Positions 56,137 through 64,000 of a stretch of DNA of 64,000 nt are shown one piece after another. Numbering within the stretch: the stretch's first letter is position 1; every line of letters starts with the position of its first letter. The notes under the pieces are model-generated. The model worked only from the letters and a program-made list of their open reading frames with translations. It did not search any database and was not told the DNA's origin. The DNA comes from Legionella micdadei (GTDB taxonomy: Bacteria; Pseudomonadota; Gammaproteobacteria; Legionellales; Legionellaceae): the NCBI RefSeq assembly GCF_000953635.1, contig NZ_LN614830.1, positions 3,116,501-3,180,500 of the forward strand, given 5' to 3'. The translations under genes and the position numbers were made by a program.

Positions 56137-56931
56137 TTAGGAACAATATGTGCGGATAAAATGAATAACCTCAGCAAAAAATTCTGCATCCCAAATATCA
56201 TTGTGACCTTTATTTTTTAGTATTATCAGACGCTTAGGCTTATTTGCTTGATTATATAAGCTCAATCCTTGCGCAAAAGGAATAATTTGATCTTGTTCGC
56301 CATGCAAAATAAGTAAAGGGGTGTTAATATTCGCTATTCGCACTAAAGAATCAAATTTGTCCCACGGTTCAATGAATACCCAGGGATAATGATAACGCGC
56401 AACAGCAGCTAATGAAGCGAGAGGAGATTGCAAAATTACCGCGCAAGCAGGAAATTCTGATGCCATTTTTGTTGCTACAGCAGTCCCTAATGATTCACCA
56501 TAAAGCACTAAATGATGCGCTGCAACACCTTTTCCTTGTAAAAAATGCATCGCAGTGCGCCCATCCATGTATAAACCCTCCTCTGAGGGATTGCCTTTAT
56601 TTCCGCCATAACCACGGTATTCGAGAAGTAAGACTCCGAATCCATCAGCAAGAAACTGGCGCACTAAAGGCATCCGATAACCTATATGCCCCGCATTTCC
56701 ATGCAAATACAATATGGTGGGCTGGTTTTCACTAGCAGGTTTATACCACGCATTCAAATAAAGGCCATCTGGTGTTAATAACTGCAACTGTCCCATATCA
56801 TCTGCATGAAATTGAATACGTTGCGGCATCTCCTTGGCAGGAAAATAGATCAGGTGCCTTTGCAATAAGTACATGAGTAATAGAGTGATTAGTACGACAA
56901 TTAAACCAACCACAAGAAGCTGTTTTATCAT
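56137..56931 (-). CDS. Membrane-anchored alpha/beta hydrolase (BEM46/ABHD13-like)
   Basis: 264 residues. An N-terminal membrane anchor (LLVVGLIVVLITLLLMYLL) is followed by RHLIYFPAK and a serine-hydrolase domain: oxyanion LYLHGNAGH, YRGYGGNKGNPSEEG, nucleophile GESLGTA, acid HGEQDQIIP and catalytic His in KNKGHNDIW. It resembles the BEM46/ABHD13 family, whose substrates (probably lipids or esters) are poorly known. It is on the inner membrane, facing either side. It stands alone, 80 bases upstream of the OTU promoter region on the same strand. Confidence 0.85.
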   Translation of the reverse strand: MIKQLLVVGLIVVLITLLLMYLLQRHLIYFPAKEMPQRIQFHADDMGQLQLLTPDGLYLNAWYKPASENQPTILYLHGNAGHIGYRMPLVRQFLADGFGVLLLEYRGYGGNKGNPSEEGLYMDGRTAMHFLQGKGVAAHHLVLYGESLGTAVATKMASEFPACAVILQSPLASLAAVARYHYPWVFIEPWDKFDSLVRIANINTPLLILHGEQDQIIPFAQGLSLYNQANKPKRLIILKNKGHNDIWDAEFFAEVIHFIRTYCS

Positions 56932-57104
56932 GGTTTAAATAACCCTCAGCACTTTGATAGTTTTTACTGCCCACTGTACGCAAATTTCCCTTTCATTTCA
57001 TCATGCCCTCCGGGAAACTGCATTTCAACTCTAATCAAGAGGGTATGCAATCGTTCAGCTAGATGAGCTACCATATTAATATACTCCCCTGACTCTGAGT
57101 GGCC

Positions 57105-57797
57105 ATGTGGCTCATACTGTCTTTCTTGGTTATTACCGCTATTATTCTACTCTTCTATTCCCCCAAGCAGCAGAAAAGAAAAATCAGACGTTGGCAAGAT
57201 GCATTGGCTATTAGCAAGCATTTAGCTGTATTTCAACAGCTTTATGCGGATGTTAACGGATTCGCTTTATCCAAGAAAGCAAGGCTTGGTGGAGATGCTT
57301 TTGAATACGTTTATGGTGAAATTGAATTTGAATCTTTCACTGCGCTGTTATCACTGTGCCACCCAAATTCATCAACTATTTTCTATGATTTAGGGAGCGG
57401 TACAGGCAAAGCAGTATTAGCCTGTGCTATGGTTTTTAATGTAAAAAAAAGCTGTGGCATCGAACTCTTCTCTTCCCTTCATCAAAGCGCTGAATTACAA
57501 AAGCAGCGCTTGAGTGAAATCCCTGGCTACCAAGAAAAAGCAAACTGTATTGAATTTAAGAAAGCTAATTTTTTGCAAGCCCCGTTTAATGATGCTTCCC
57601 TAGTCTTCATTAATGCCACCGCTTTCCTGGGCGAAACTTGGGATGACATTTCGAAATGTGTTGAGCAAATTAAGCCTGGCTCATTAATTATTACTACATC
57701 AAAAGTCTTAACCTCCGATTTATTTGTTTGTTTATACGTGACCAAGGTGGCCATGAGCTGGGGCATTGTTGATGCCTTTATTCAACGGCGTCTTTAG
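57105..57797 (+). CDS. Membrane-anchored DOT1-like class I methyltransferase
   Basis: 230 residues. An N-terminal hydrophobic segment (LILSFLVITAIILLFY) is followed by basic residues, then a helical region and a SAM-binding domain. The motifs line up with DOT1 histone-lysine methyltransferases: VYGEIEFESF (DOT1: YGE), IFYDLGSGTGKAVLACAM (motif I), KSCGIELF (motif II) and FINATAF, where related enzymes have NxxxF. Start ATG at 57105; the GTG at 57099 is also in frame. The usual bacterial role of DOT1-like enzymes is unknown. It may act on a protein lysine near the membrane, or be a secreted host-directed enzyme. Confidence 0.72.
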   Translation: MWLILSFLVITAIILLFYSPKQQKRKIRRWQDALAISKHLAVFQQLYADVNGFALSKKARLGGDAFEYVYGEIEFESFTALLSLCHPNSSTIFYDLGSGTGKAVLACAMVFNVKKSCGIELFSSLHQSAELQKQRLSEIPGYQEKANCIEFKKANFLQAPFNDASLVFINATAFLGETWDDISKCVEQIKPGSLIITTSKVLTSDLFVCLYVTKVAMSWGIVDAFIQRRL

Positions 57798-57920
57798 ATT
57801 AAATCAGTCAAAATAAGTAGTTTAAGCGTGCAAAAAAACAATTCTTCGCAGAATTCTCAATGGATCCATTAAGAAAGATTGCATTGCAGATTAAAATATT
57901 GATACAGTTATTTGATAACA

Positions 57921-57948
57921 TTGAATAATTTCTTTACCCGTCTATACT
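57921..57948 (+). promoter_or_regulatory. Promoter of ihfB
   Basis: TTGAAT (57921-57926), 16 bases, then TATACT (57943-57948), about 80 bases before the start at 58031. Confidence 0.45.
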
Positions 57949-58030
57949 GAAAGTAGAGTGGTAAAAGAAAAGTCAACACCTGTTGTGTCTTGGTGATGAC
58001 GCCCCAAGAACGCGGCTAACCGAGGTGGGT

Positions 58031-58342
58031 ATGATTAAATCGGAACTCATTGCAACCCTTGCTGCAAAAATGACACATCTTCCTGAAAAACAGGTAGCTG
58101 ACTGCATTAACCGCATTCTCGAGTTAATGAGCGAAGCACTCATTCAAAACAAGCGGATCGAAATTCGCGGTTTTGGCAGTTTTTCCCTGCACTACCGGCC
58201 ACCACGCAATGCTCACAACCCTAAAACGGGTGAAAAAGTCGTTACTGAGGCCAAATACAGCCCTCATTTTAAACCCGGGAAAGAACTTAGAGAAAGAGTT
58301 GATGCTTCGCGTGCGAAATTCCCGTTAAAAGACGAGGAATAG
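58031..58342 (+). CDS. ihfB: Integration host factor beta subunit
   Basis: 103 residues from the ATG at 58031 (GAGGTGG upstream); the open frame extends to 57983 but the added residues are not family-like. IHF/HU fold: [34 protein letters not shown] and the DNA-binding arm [14 protein letters not shown] with the intercalating Pro. The C-terminal [11 protein letters not shown] is typical of the beta subunit. With IhfA it bends DNA in the nucleoid and, in Legionella, controls the switch to the transmissive form. No rpsA lies upstream, unlike many Gammaproteobacteria. Confidence 0.93.
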   Translation: MIKSELIATLAAKMTHLPEKQVADCINRILELMSEALIQNKRIEIRGFGSFSLHYRPPRNAHNPKTGEKVVTEAKYSPHFKPGKELRERVDASRAKFPLKDEE

Positions 58343-58377
58343 GCACCGTCATCGAGTTACGAAACCAAATCATCTCA

Positions 58378-58944
58378 TCAAGTTCGTGGCAAGGTCACAC
58401 CTGTTTGGCCTTGATATTTGCCGCCTCTATCTCGATAAGAAACAGCGCACACCTCATCGGACTCCAGAAACAACATTTGCGCAACGCCTTCGTTAGCGTA
58501 AATTTTTGCAGGCAGCGGGGTTGTGTTTGAAAACTCCAGAGTCACATGCCCCTCCCATTCAGGTTCTAAAGGGGTGACATTTACAATAATTCCACATCGC
58601 GCATAAGTCGACTTCCCTAAACAAATAGTCAACACAGTGCGGGGAATACGAAAATATTCAACTGTGCGCGCTAAGGCGAATGAATTTGGAGGAATAATAC
58701 AAACATCTGATTTTACATCCACAAAACTATTTTCATCGAATGCCTTTGGGTCAACAATCGCTGAATTAATATTTGTAAAAATCTTAAATTCATTCGCGCA
58801 GCGCACATCATAACCATAACTGGATACTCCATAGGATATGATTCGGCCTCCATCCATTTCGCGGACCTGTCCAGGCTGAAAGGGAGATATCATCCCATGC
58901 TCCAATGCCATTTTTTCTATCCATCGATCTGATTTAATTGCCAT
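58378..58944 (-). CDS. dcd: dCTP deaminase
   Basis: 188 residues. It deaminates dCTP to dUTP, the route to dTTP. Conserved parts: [39 protein letters not shown]-type segment ([13 protein letters not shown]), GKSTYARCG and [17 protein letters not shown], which contains the catalytic Glu. Length and motifs fit the monofunctional enzyme of Gammaproteobacteria (E. coli 193). It is convergent with ihfB, 35 bases from its stop, and monocistronic. Confidence 0.95.
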   Translation of the reverse strand: MAIKSDRWIEKMALEHGMISPFQPGQVREMDGGRIISYGVSSYGYDVRCANEFKIFTNINSAIVDPKAFDENSFVDVKSDVCIIPPNSFALARTVEYFRIPRTVLTICLGKSTYARCGIIVNVTPLEPEWEGHVTLEFSNTTPLPAKIYANEGVAQMLFLESDEVCAVSYRDRGGKYQGQTGVTLPRT

Positions 58945-59115
58945 GAAGGACCCCGTTCAATTACTTGAAAAAATACAACCTTCTACCACAAACTGCCTCT
59001 TAGTGGAAGTTAAAATTTTAGTAATCAGATATCGCAAAACTGAGCCTAGATGCCTTCCACACTAACAGGACATTCTCTTATTGTTTTGAGTAACAGGCAG
59101 CCAAGCATATGCAGA

Positions 59116-59865
59116 TCATTTCTCCGCTATCTTTCGCAATAACTCCCCGAGTTCAATTGGCATCGGGAACACAATTGTCGAAGTATTATTATTTGCTAGA
59201 GCGGTTAGGGTTTGCAAATAACGTAACTGCATCGATTGTGGCTCTTGAGCAAGTACTTTTGCAGCTTGAAATAATTTTTCTGAAGCTTGTAGTTCACCTT
59301 CTGCATGGATGACTTTCGCTCTTCTATCGCGTTCGGCTTCTGCTTGTTTCGCGATAGCACGTATCATGCTTTCATCTAAATCAATATGTTTTATTTCCAC
59401 ATTGGAAACTTTAATGCCCCAACCATCGGTTTGCGCATCTAATATTTTTTGTATATCGGAGTTTAACCTCTCTCGCTCGGCTAACATTTCATCTAACTCA
59501 TGTTGCCCCAATACTGAACGGAGTGTTGTCTGGGCGAGCTGGCTAGTCGCTTCAAAATAATTTTCCACTTGAATAATCGCTTTCTCAGGATCAACTACCC
59601 TGAAGTAGAGAACGGCATTCACCCGCACTGAAACGTTGTCCCGCGAAATCACATCTTGGCTGGGGACATCCATTACCACAGTGCGCAAATCAACACGAAC
59701 CATTTGCTGCACTACAGGAATAAGAATCACTAGGCCAGGGCCTTTCACGCGCCAAAATCGGCCAAGCATGAAAACCACTGCACGCTCATATTCTCGCAGT
59801 ACTTTAAAAGTTGACATGAGCAAAAATACACAAATAATGACTAAAAATCCAAAAAAGATACTCAT
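59116..59865 (-). CDS. Slipin (stomatin/SPFH) membrane protein
   Basis: 249 residues. An N-terminal membrane segment ([15 protein letters not shown]) precedes the SPFH domain: [41 protein letters not shown] and ALAYFRV-like [15 protein letters not shown]. The C-terminal coiled coil contains [22 protein letters not shown]. It forms oligomers at membrane microdomains. It lies 78 bases after the NfeD protease gene, and this pairing is conserved: NfeD-type proteases cleave slipins. The pair probably forms one operon. Confidence 0.93.
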   Translation of the reverse strand: MSIFFGFLVIICVFLLMSTFKVLREYERAVVFMLGRFWRVKGPGLVILIPVVQQMVRVDLRTVVMDVPSQDVISRDNVSVRVNAVLYFRVVDPEKAIIQVENYFEATSQLAQTTLRSVLGQHELDEMLAERERLNSDIQKILDAQTDGWGIKVSNVEIKHIDLDESMIRAIAKQAEAERDRRAKVIHAEGELQASEKLFQAAKVLAQEPQSMQLRYLQTLTALANNNTSTIVFPMPIELGELLRKIAEK

Positions 59866-59943
59866 CTTTATCTCCTAATTTTGGGCTCACGTTTTCATCA
59901 AGAAACTAATCTCGCTTTCGAAGCTCTCCAAATCCATCTTGAC

Positions 59944-61251
59944 TCAAGGAGCATTAATTTCTTCCACTTCAAGTTGCAAGCCTTCAGCAGCGATAACTTT
60001 TATCGGCTTATCGGCCGCAACTGGTTTTTTTGCATGCACGCTCCAAATTTCCCCTCTGATTACTGCTTGCCCATATGTATCAATTGCACCTAGTGCACGG
60101 CCTTGTGCGCCAATTAAGACCTCTACCCCATGTTGCACCTTGCGTTTCCTAGTCTTAATCATCATAGTAATTAATGCGAATAAAATGATGAGATTAGCTA
60201 CTGCCATTGCCCCAATGGCTGACCACGCAATTTGATACGATTCTGAATCTGTACTAATCAATAAAATTGACCCCATAATAAAAGCAATAGTACCCCCGAT
60301 TCCAAAAGCACCAAAACTGGGTGCAAATGCTTCACCGACAATAAAAGCTAAACCAAGCGCAATGAGCGCCAATCCTGCATAATTGACCGGTAACAACTGA
60401 AAGGCATAAAGTGCAATTAGAAAGGAAATCGCACCAACCACACCTGGTAACATATAACCTGGATTGACTAACTCAAAGAAAATTCCATAGATGCCCAGCA
60501 GTAAAAGTAGGTAAGCTACCGTGGGATCGGTAACCACTTCTAAAAAACGAGTTCGCCAATCAGGAGGGAGGCTAACTATTTCTGCTTTTTCAGTTTTCAA
60601 TTTTATTTTATGACCATCTTGCGACACTACTTTTCCATTGAGTTGTGCTAACAAATCGCTCCGATCCTTTGCAATAAAATTGATTACTTTAGCGTGCATT
60701 GCTTCATCCGCAGTCATGGTAGCCGCATCTTGTACCGCTTTTTCAGCAAACACTGGATCCCTATCACGCAATTGAGCAAGGGATCGAATGTATGCGATAG
60801 AATCATTCGTCACTTTTTTCTCCATGGTCGTTTTTGGAGTTGATTCACTTTGGCCGCCCATTGCAGAGCCTATGTCAACTGGGCTAGCTGCACCCAAATG
60901 TGTACTAGGCGCCATTGCTGCCACAGTGCCAGCATAGACTAAAAATGTGCCTGCACTCGCTGCGCGCGCGCCACTTGGTGCAACATAGACCACGACAGGA
61001 ACTTTTGAGCTTAGAATATCTTGTACAATTTGTCGTGTTGATTTATCTAAACCACCAGGAGTATCAATAGTAATTAGAATTAATGTCGCATTGTGAGCAT
61101 TGTTAATTCCCCGTGATAGATAGTCTGCTGTCGCAGGTCCTATTGCTCCTCTTACCGTTAACTCAACAATCCTACCGGCCCAACTGAATGGGGTTAAGAG
61201 AAGTATTAAACCAATTATCATTATTAAGCGTCGCAGATTGCTAACTCCCAT
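59944..61251 (-). CDS. NfeD-family membrane serine protease (NfeD1b/ClpP-class)
   Basis: 435 residues. Signal-like N-terminus (LIMIIGLILLLTPFSWAG), then a ClpP-class protease domain with the catalytic Ser in PSGARAASAGTF and Lys in EKKVTNDS. This is followed by four to five membrane segments (residues about 238-355) and a C-terminal OB-fold NfeD domain (about 370-435: VEVLIGAQGRALG, GEIWSVHAKK). Family knowledge: these membrane proteases process the C-terminus of the partner slipin encoded next door. Possible role in membrane quality control. The ATG at 61251 has no strong ribosome binding site; an internal Met at residue 11 is an alternative. Confidence 0.92.
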   Translation of the reverse strand: MGVSNLRRLIMIIGLILLLTPFSWAGRIVELTVRGAIGPATADYLSRGINNAHNATLILITIDTPGGLDKSTRQIVQDILSSKVPVVVYVAPSGARAASAGTFLVYAGTVAAMAPSTHLGAASPVDIGSAMGGQSESTPKTTMEKKVTNDSIAYIRSLAQLRDRDPVFAEKAVQDAATMTADEAMHAKVINFIAKDRSDLLAQLNGKVVSQDGHKIKLKTEKAEIVSLPPDWRTRFLEVVTDPTVAYLLLLLGIYGIFFELVNPGYMLPGVVGAISFLIALYAFQLLPVNYAGLALIALGLAFIVGEAFAPSFGAFGIGGTIAFIMGSILLISTDSESYQIAWSAIGAMAVANLIILFALITMMIKTRKRKVQHGVEVLIGAQGRALGAIDTYGQAVIRGEIWSVHAKKPVAADKPIKVIAAEGLQLEVEEINAP

Positions 61252-61310
61252 TATTCATACAACCTTTTTACTCTTTGTATGTGGATAAGCATAGCAGTAA
61301 TTTATAGGCA

Positions 61311-61330
61311 CCCGCGGGTTTAACCGCGGG
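61311..61330. terminator. GC-rich hairpin between the LbtU-like gene and the NfeD gene
   Basis: CCCGCGG (61311-61317) pairs with CCGCGGG (61324-61330) around GTTTAA. It is 32 bases after the stop of the LbtU-like gene (read on the minus strand). No U-tract is present on that strand. Confidence 0.45.
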
Positions 61331-61361
61331 AAAAGTGAGGCAAGTTAACTTATTAAGTGGA

Positions 61362-63008
61362 TTAAAAATACACACCAATTTGAGCAATTAATGCATCAGA
61401 CTTACGACCTGTACCAAACGTTGGCAGATTCACTAAACCAGGTGGAGCAATACCATTAGCAAATTGGTAAATGTTATAGTCAACATCATGACGATATTCG
61501 AGACTCTCAACTGTATCTTTCCATATCGAAATGTTGAAAACGCCACTAAAACGATGTTTAGGCAAGTGTAAAGCCAGGGTATCTTTTGACCATTGGTAAC
61601 CCAATCCAAGCGAGGCAGGCTTATTAAAGGCCATAAAGGTTACACCTCCCTCGAACTGCGCTGCTTGTGGCTTAGCTCCTCTATAATTGAAGCTCAAATC
61701 TTGGAATCTGAATCTTCGAGACACACCTACCCATTCCGCAGTCAGACTGTACCGATCGAAGCTAACATTACCATGAACATTAACACCAGGTACTTTATGG
61801 ATTAACTCACTTCCATTTGTATCGGAAGCAAAACCTCCAAATGTGGTGAAAGGCTGTGAACCATTATCTTGCATTCCAGTTGAGTCAGTTATGGAGCTTA
61901 TATATCCCGCCCCTAAATCACCAGAAAGTTTACCTGACTTAATGGTGTAACCTAAGTTTACACCACCTATACCAGAGTGCCCTAGGTTGGTGTCGGATTT
62001 AAATCCATAAACAGCCGCGTAAGGCCCCCAATCATTTTGGGATTTATACCCGAGGATAAATGGTCTCGCCTTGGTTCGTGCTAAGCGTTGGGGCAGGGTA
62101 GAGCTGATCATTGAGCTTGAGTAGCGGCCAAAGGGAACAAACATTTGACCTGCGGTGAAATACAATGGTGATTTATCTAAATTACCAATGTTTACGAAGC
62201 CCATATTTAAGCTAAACGCTGAGTTAGATACCCGCTGTCCAACTGGAGGCGGTGTTTCATCATAAGCCATGGATATAAATGCTTCGACTTTATCATTTAA
62301 AGCCGCAGCAACATCCAGCTCGCTGGAGCCTAAATTGATATCACTGGCATATTTGCCAACATAAGGATGGTCGATAATCGCAACCGGTTCTGCTTTTCCA
62401 CTGATAGAGATAATCGGCATATTTGGTTTTGGGTATCCAAGGCTTTCGTAAGCACGGTATAGCCGCCGTCGTTGCTCCATTAACCGAATATCACGATTAA
62501 TACTCGAAATATTCACAATATAATCGGAGCCATCGAAAGCAGGCCGTTCTCCAAGATAGGGTGAACTAACTACCGGTGTTCCAGCGATATAGCTAATCAC
62601 TCGTCCATCCGCAATTAACGCTGTAGGATAAAATCCTTTTACCTTGTGGTCTTCATGGGCGGTGTATACTGTTAGTGGACTGACATGGACAGTTTTGCCC
62701 TTCTTAGTTTCTGCTGGGGTTGTAACAGGCTGTTGATTTTTAGATGTTACATCACCCTTAGCAGCTACTTGGGGACCTTTTTTCACTACAGGTGATTTTT
62801 TCGTTATACTCCGTTTTACAGCTGCCTTAGCTGCCGGTTTTATAACTGATTGAGCAACCAATTGCTTTTGCAAACGATCCAACTGGCTTTGCAATTGTCT
62901 GGTTTGTTCTTGTAAGCGTCGAATTTCCTGCTGAAGCTCTTCATTATCAGCGGCAAAAATTGAGCTGGACAAAGCAGAAAGTGCTAATATTAGGGCTTTA
63001 TATTTCAC
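61362..63008 (-). CDS. LbtU-family siderophore porin (DUF3573-like)
   Basis: 548 residues. Signal peptide MKYKALILALSALSSSIFA, then a coiled coil (22-55: LQQEIRRLQEQTRQLQSQ), a Lys/Pro/Val-rich linker (about 56-100) and a C-terminal beta barrel of about 16 strands ending in AQIGVYF with terminal Phe. The architecture matches L. pneumophila LbtU, the legiobactin receptor, and its Legionella paralogues. It would import a ferric siderophore or other solute across the outer membrane. I could not find a convincing Fur box in its upstream region. No lbtA/lbtB-type genes are adjacent, so it may be a paralogue of other specificity. Confidence 0.85.
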   Translation of the reverse strand: MKYKALILALSALSSSIFAADNEELQQEIRRLQEQTRQLQSQLDRLQKQLVAQSVIKPAAKAAVKRSITKKSPVVKKGPQVAAKGDVTSKNQQPVTTPAETKKGKTVHVSPLTVYTAHEDHKVKGFYPTALIADGRVISYIAGTPVVSSPYLGERPAFDGSDYIVNISSINRDIRLMEQRRRLYRAYESLGYPKPNMPIISISGKAEPVAIIDHPYVGKYASDINLGSSELDVAAALNDKVEAFISMAYDETPPPVGQRVSNSAFSLNMGFVNIGNLDKSPLYFTAGQMFVPFGRYSSSMISSTLPQRLARTKARPFILGYKSQNDWGPYAAVYGFKSDTNLGHSGIGGVNLGYTIKSGKLSGDLGAGYISSITDSTGMQDNGSQPFTTFGGFASDTNGSELIHKVPGVNVHGNVSFDRYSLTAEWVGVSRRFRFQDLSFNYRGAKPQAAQFEGGVTFMAFNKPASLGLGYQWSKDTLALHLPKHRFSGVFNISIWKDTVESLEYRHDVDYNIYQFANGIAPPGLVNLPTFGTGRKSDALIAQIGVYF

Positions 63009-63327
63009 ACAACGTACTCCTAAATTATTTTTTTGCTTCCTGATTTAAAGTGGAAAGATCCGTCTCATTTTTTATTCCAACTGAGCTTTAATTTCGAACT
63101 ATGTTCAAGAGAAAAAGCTCCAATAGAATAACTAGGGTTGGCATTTTTCTCAATCTCAAAGTTCAAATTTAAATCAAATTTTGTATAAAAAAGGATGCTT
63201 TTTGAGCCAAGTTGCAGCCAATGTACTTTGAATTCGAACTTAGTGGTCAGAATTTGTCAATATTCCGTATATCTTTGATATAAGAAAGCCCATTGAGCAT
63301 GGGCTTAAAATGATTTTGACTTTGAAA
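63009..63327. other. 319-base intergenic region upstream of the LbtU-like gene
   Basis: AT-rich; no ORF. It holds the terminator of the outer-membrane protein gene at 63286-63306 and presumably the promoter of the LbtU-like gene, but no clear -35/-10 pair or Fur box is visible. Confidence 0.5.
63286..63306 (-). terminator. Terminator of the major outer membrane protein gene
   Basis: AAGCCCAT (63286-63293) and ATGGGCTT (63299-63306) form an 8-bp stem around a 5-base loop. On the minus strand the 3' side runs into TTCTTAT, a modest U-rich tail, 22 bases after the stop at 63328. Confidence 0.55.
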
Positions 63328-64000
63328 TTAAATAACGTTTCCGACCCAGGTTGCGCCAAAATAAGGGCCGTACAGTCCGAAATCGCTGCTAGCAATATGG
63401 TTGGTCACTCCAAAAGGCCTTCTTGTTTCCAATGCGTTAAAATAATTGATTGCTTGAAAACCACCTTCGAGATTAAGTGTCCCTTCAATCCATTCGTGGG
63501 TATATTTGAGACCTAATTTTGCTTCCATAGTGGGTACCACTATTCTTTGGCTATGGCTATCAATCGCATTGACCACAAAACTTGGACCAGAAATATATCC
63601 TGACACATAGCGATTTACGCCATAGAGAAGGGAAGTTGCAGCGTTACCTGTTACACTGAAACCCTGAAATAGGTTATAAGCATAGTCTACCCCTACAACT
63701 GGGCCAACACCCTCAAAATCAGCATTTTGGAATCGTTGTAAACTTGAAACTGATCTTCGAACAAGTCCAGGAGGTACTACTAAAAATTGATTTGTAGTAT
63801 CAACTCGGATTTTACCGAACTGTAAGCCGCCGTAAAAACGCACTTTTTTCCATGCGCTCATATCAACATGCTGACCAAGCACTAAGTTAACCTGATCAAA
63901 CTGATTTTCAAGGCGCAATCTGAATGGCTCGAACGCAAAAGCGAACGGGATTTCTCCAGCATAGCCATTTCGATCTGAATTCTTATCATAATGAATAAAG
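63328..64000 (-). CDS. Legionella-type major outer membrane protein (5' end outside window)
   Basis: The frame is open up to the window edge (through HYDKNSDRNGYAGEI and FRLRLENQFDQ), so the start is beyond 64000. A TTG at 63918 is only internal. About 224 residues are visible, forming amphipathic beta strands with features of the Lpg1974-type pore-forming protein family: KVRFYGGLQFGKIRV, FEGVGPVVGVDYAYNL, FSVTGNAATSLLYG and the end FGLYGPYFGATW. These porins are abundant in Legionella outer membranes and also found in other species as adhesin and complement-binding proteins. Its terminator is at 63286-63306. Confidence 0.85.
   Translation of the reverse strand, partial: FIHYDKNSDRNGYAGEIPFAFAFEPFRLRLENQFDQVNLVLGQHVDMSAWKKVRFYGGLQFGKIRVDTTNQFLVVPPGLVRRSVSSLQRFQNADFEGVGPVVGVDYAYNLFQGFSVTGNAATSLLYGVNRYVSGYISGPSFVVNAIDSHSQRIVVPTMEAKLGLKYTHEWIEGTLNLEGGFQAINYFNALETRRPFGVTNHIASSDFGLYGPYFGATWVGNVI

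Noticed and set aside
63009-63285. Fur box upstream of the LbtU-like gene
   Set aside because: I looked for GATAATGATAATCATTATC-like sequence and found only scattered AT-rich matches.
1-64000. tRNA, rRNA, CRISPR arrays, complete insertion sequences, prophage
   Set aside because: No cloverleaf-like sequences, no evenly spaced repeats and no phage structural genes were seen. Small tRNA-like folds cannot be fully excluded by eye.

Overview
The window reads as a chromosomal segment of a Legionella species, probably not L. pneumophila itself. The pointers are the AT-rich base composition, a LbtU-type porin followed by a Legionella-type major outer membrane protein, a housekeeping set typical of Gammaproteobacteria, and several large eukaryote-like or coiled-coil proteins of the kind that Legionella delivers through its Dot/Icm type IV secretion system. 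I saw no rRNA, tRNA, CRISPR array, prophage or complete insertion sequence. The mobile DNA I can support is one IS110-type transposase relic, plus palindromic repeats.

Layout. 1-5.6 kb: a truncated EAL/HDOD signalling protein, a small XRE-type regulator, an RMD1/DUF155 membrane protein, a purine permease of the NCS2/AzgA family, a tiny membrane protein and a tandem GNAT acetyltransferase. 5.9-13.4 kb: a stand-alone ketoacyl-ACP synthase, lpxD coupled to polA by a TAATG overlap, and a secreted M13 metallopeptidase. PolA has lost two predicted proofreading residues. 13.4-18.4 kb is an accessory stretch: a frameshifted gene remnant, a large protein ending in a CaaX prenylation box, panD, two small secreted proteins and a protein with a Cys-His-Asp protease-like triad. 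18.5-24.5 kb: central metabolism (fumC, a short NAD-glutamate dehydrogenase, an lldD-type dehydrogenase). 24.6-30.4 kb: a membrane protein, a beta-barrel protein, transaldolase, a DUF72 protein, a periplasmic binding protein and a coiled-coil effector candidate. 30.5-40.1 kb: rapA, argE, a GNAT, an OpuC-type osmolyte ABC transporter, two tandem divergent lumazine-synthase-like genes next to the IS110 relic, and a dicarboxylate-type symporter. 40.2-43.1 kb: a stand-alone response regulator and a large FAD monooxygenase-like protein resembling MICAL enzymes. 43.3-54.8 kb: rpiA, a Ser-rich lipoprotein, a complete RND efflux operon with two pump subunits (MdtABC plus an OprM-like channel), and a cystathionine beta-synthase core enzyme. 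54.9-64 kb: an OTU-type deubiquitinase candidate with a PmrA-box-like promoter motif, an alpha/beta hydrolase, a membrane-anchored DOT1-like methyltransferase, ihfB, dcd, an NfeD/slipin pair, the LbtU-like porin and the truncated major outer membrane protein.

How they fit together. Housekeeping genes alternate with single candidate effectors (CaaX protein, Cys-His-Asp protein, OTU protein, MICAL-like protein, coiled-coil protein). Effectors scattered among conserved genes are the usual pattern in Legionella. No single new multi-gene defence or biosynthetic system stands out. The strongest leads for new biology are the CaaX protein, the MICAL-like oxidoreductase, the Cys-His-Asp protein, the DOT1-like enzyme, the paired lumazine-synthase paralogues and the proofreading-deficient PolA. 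All effector assignments are inferences from sequence features and genus, because no homology search could be run.
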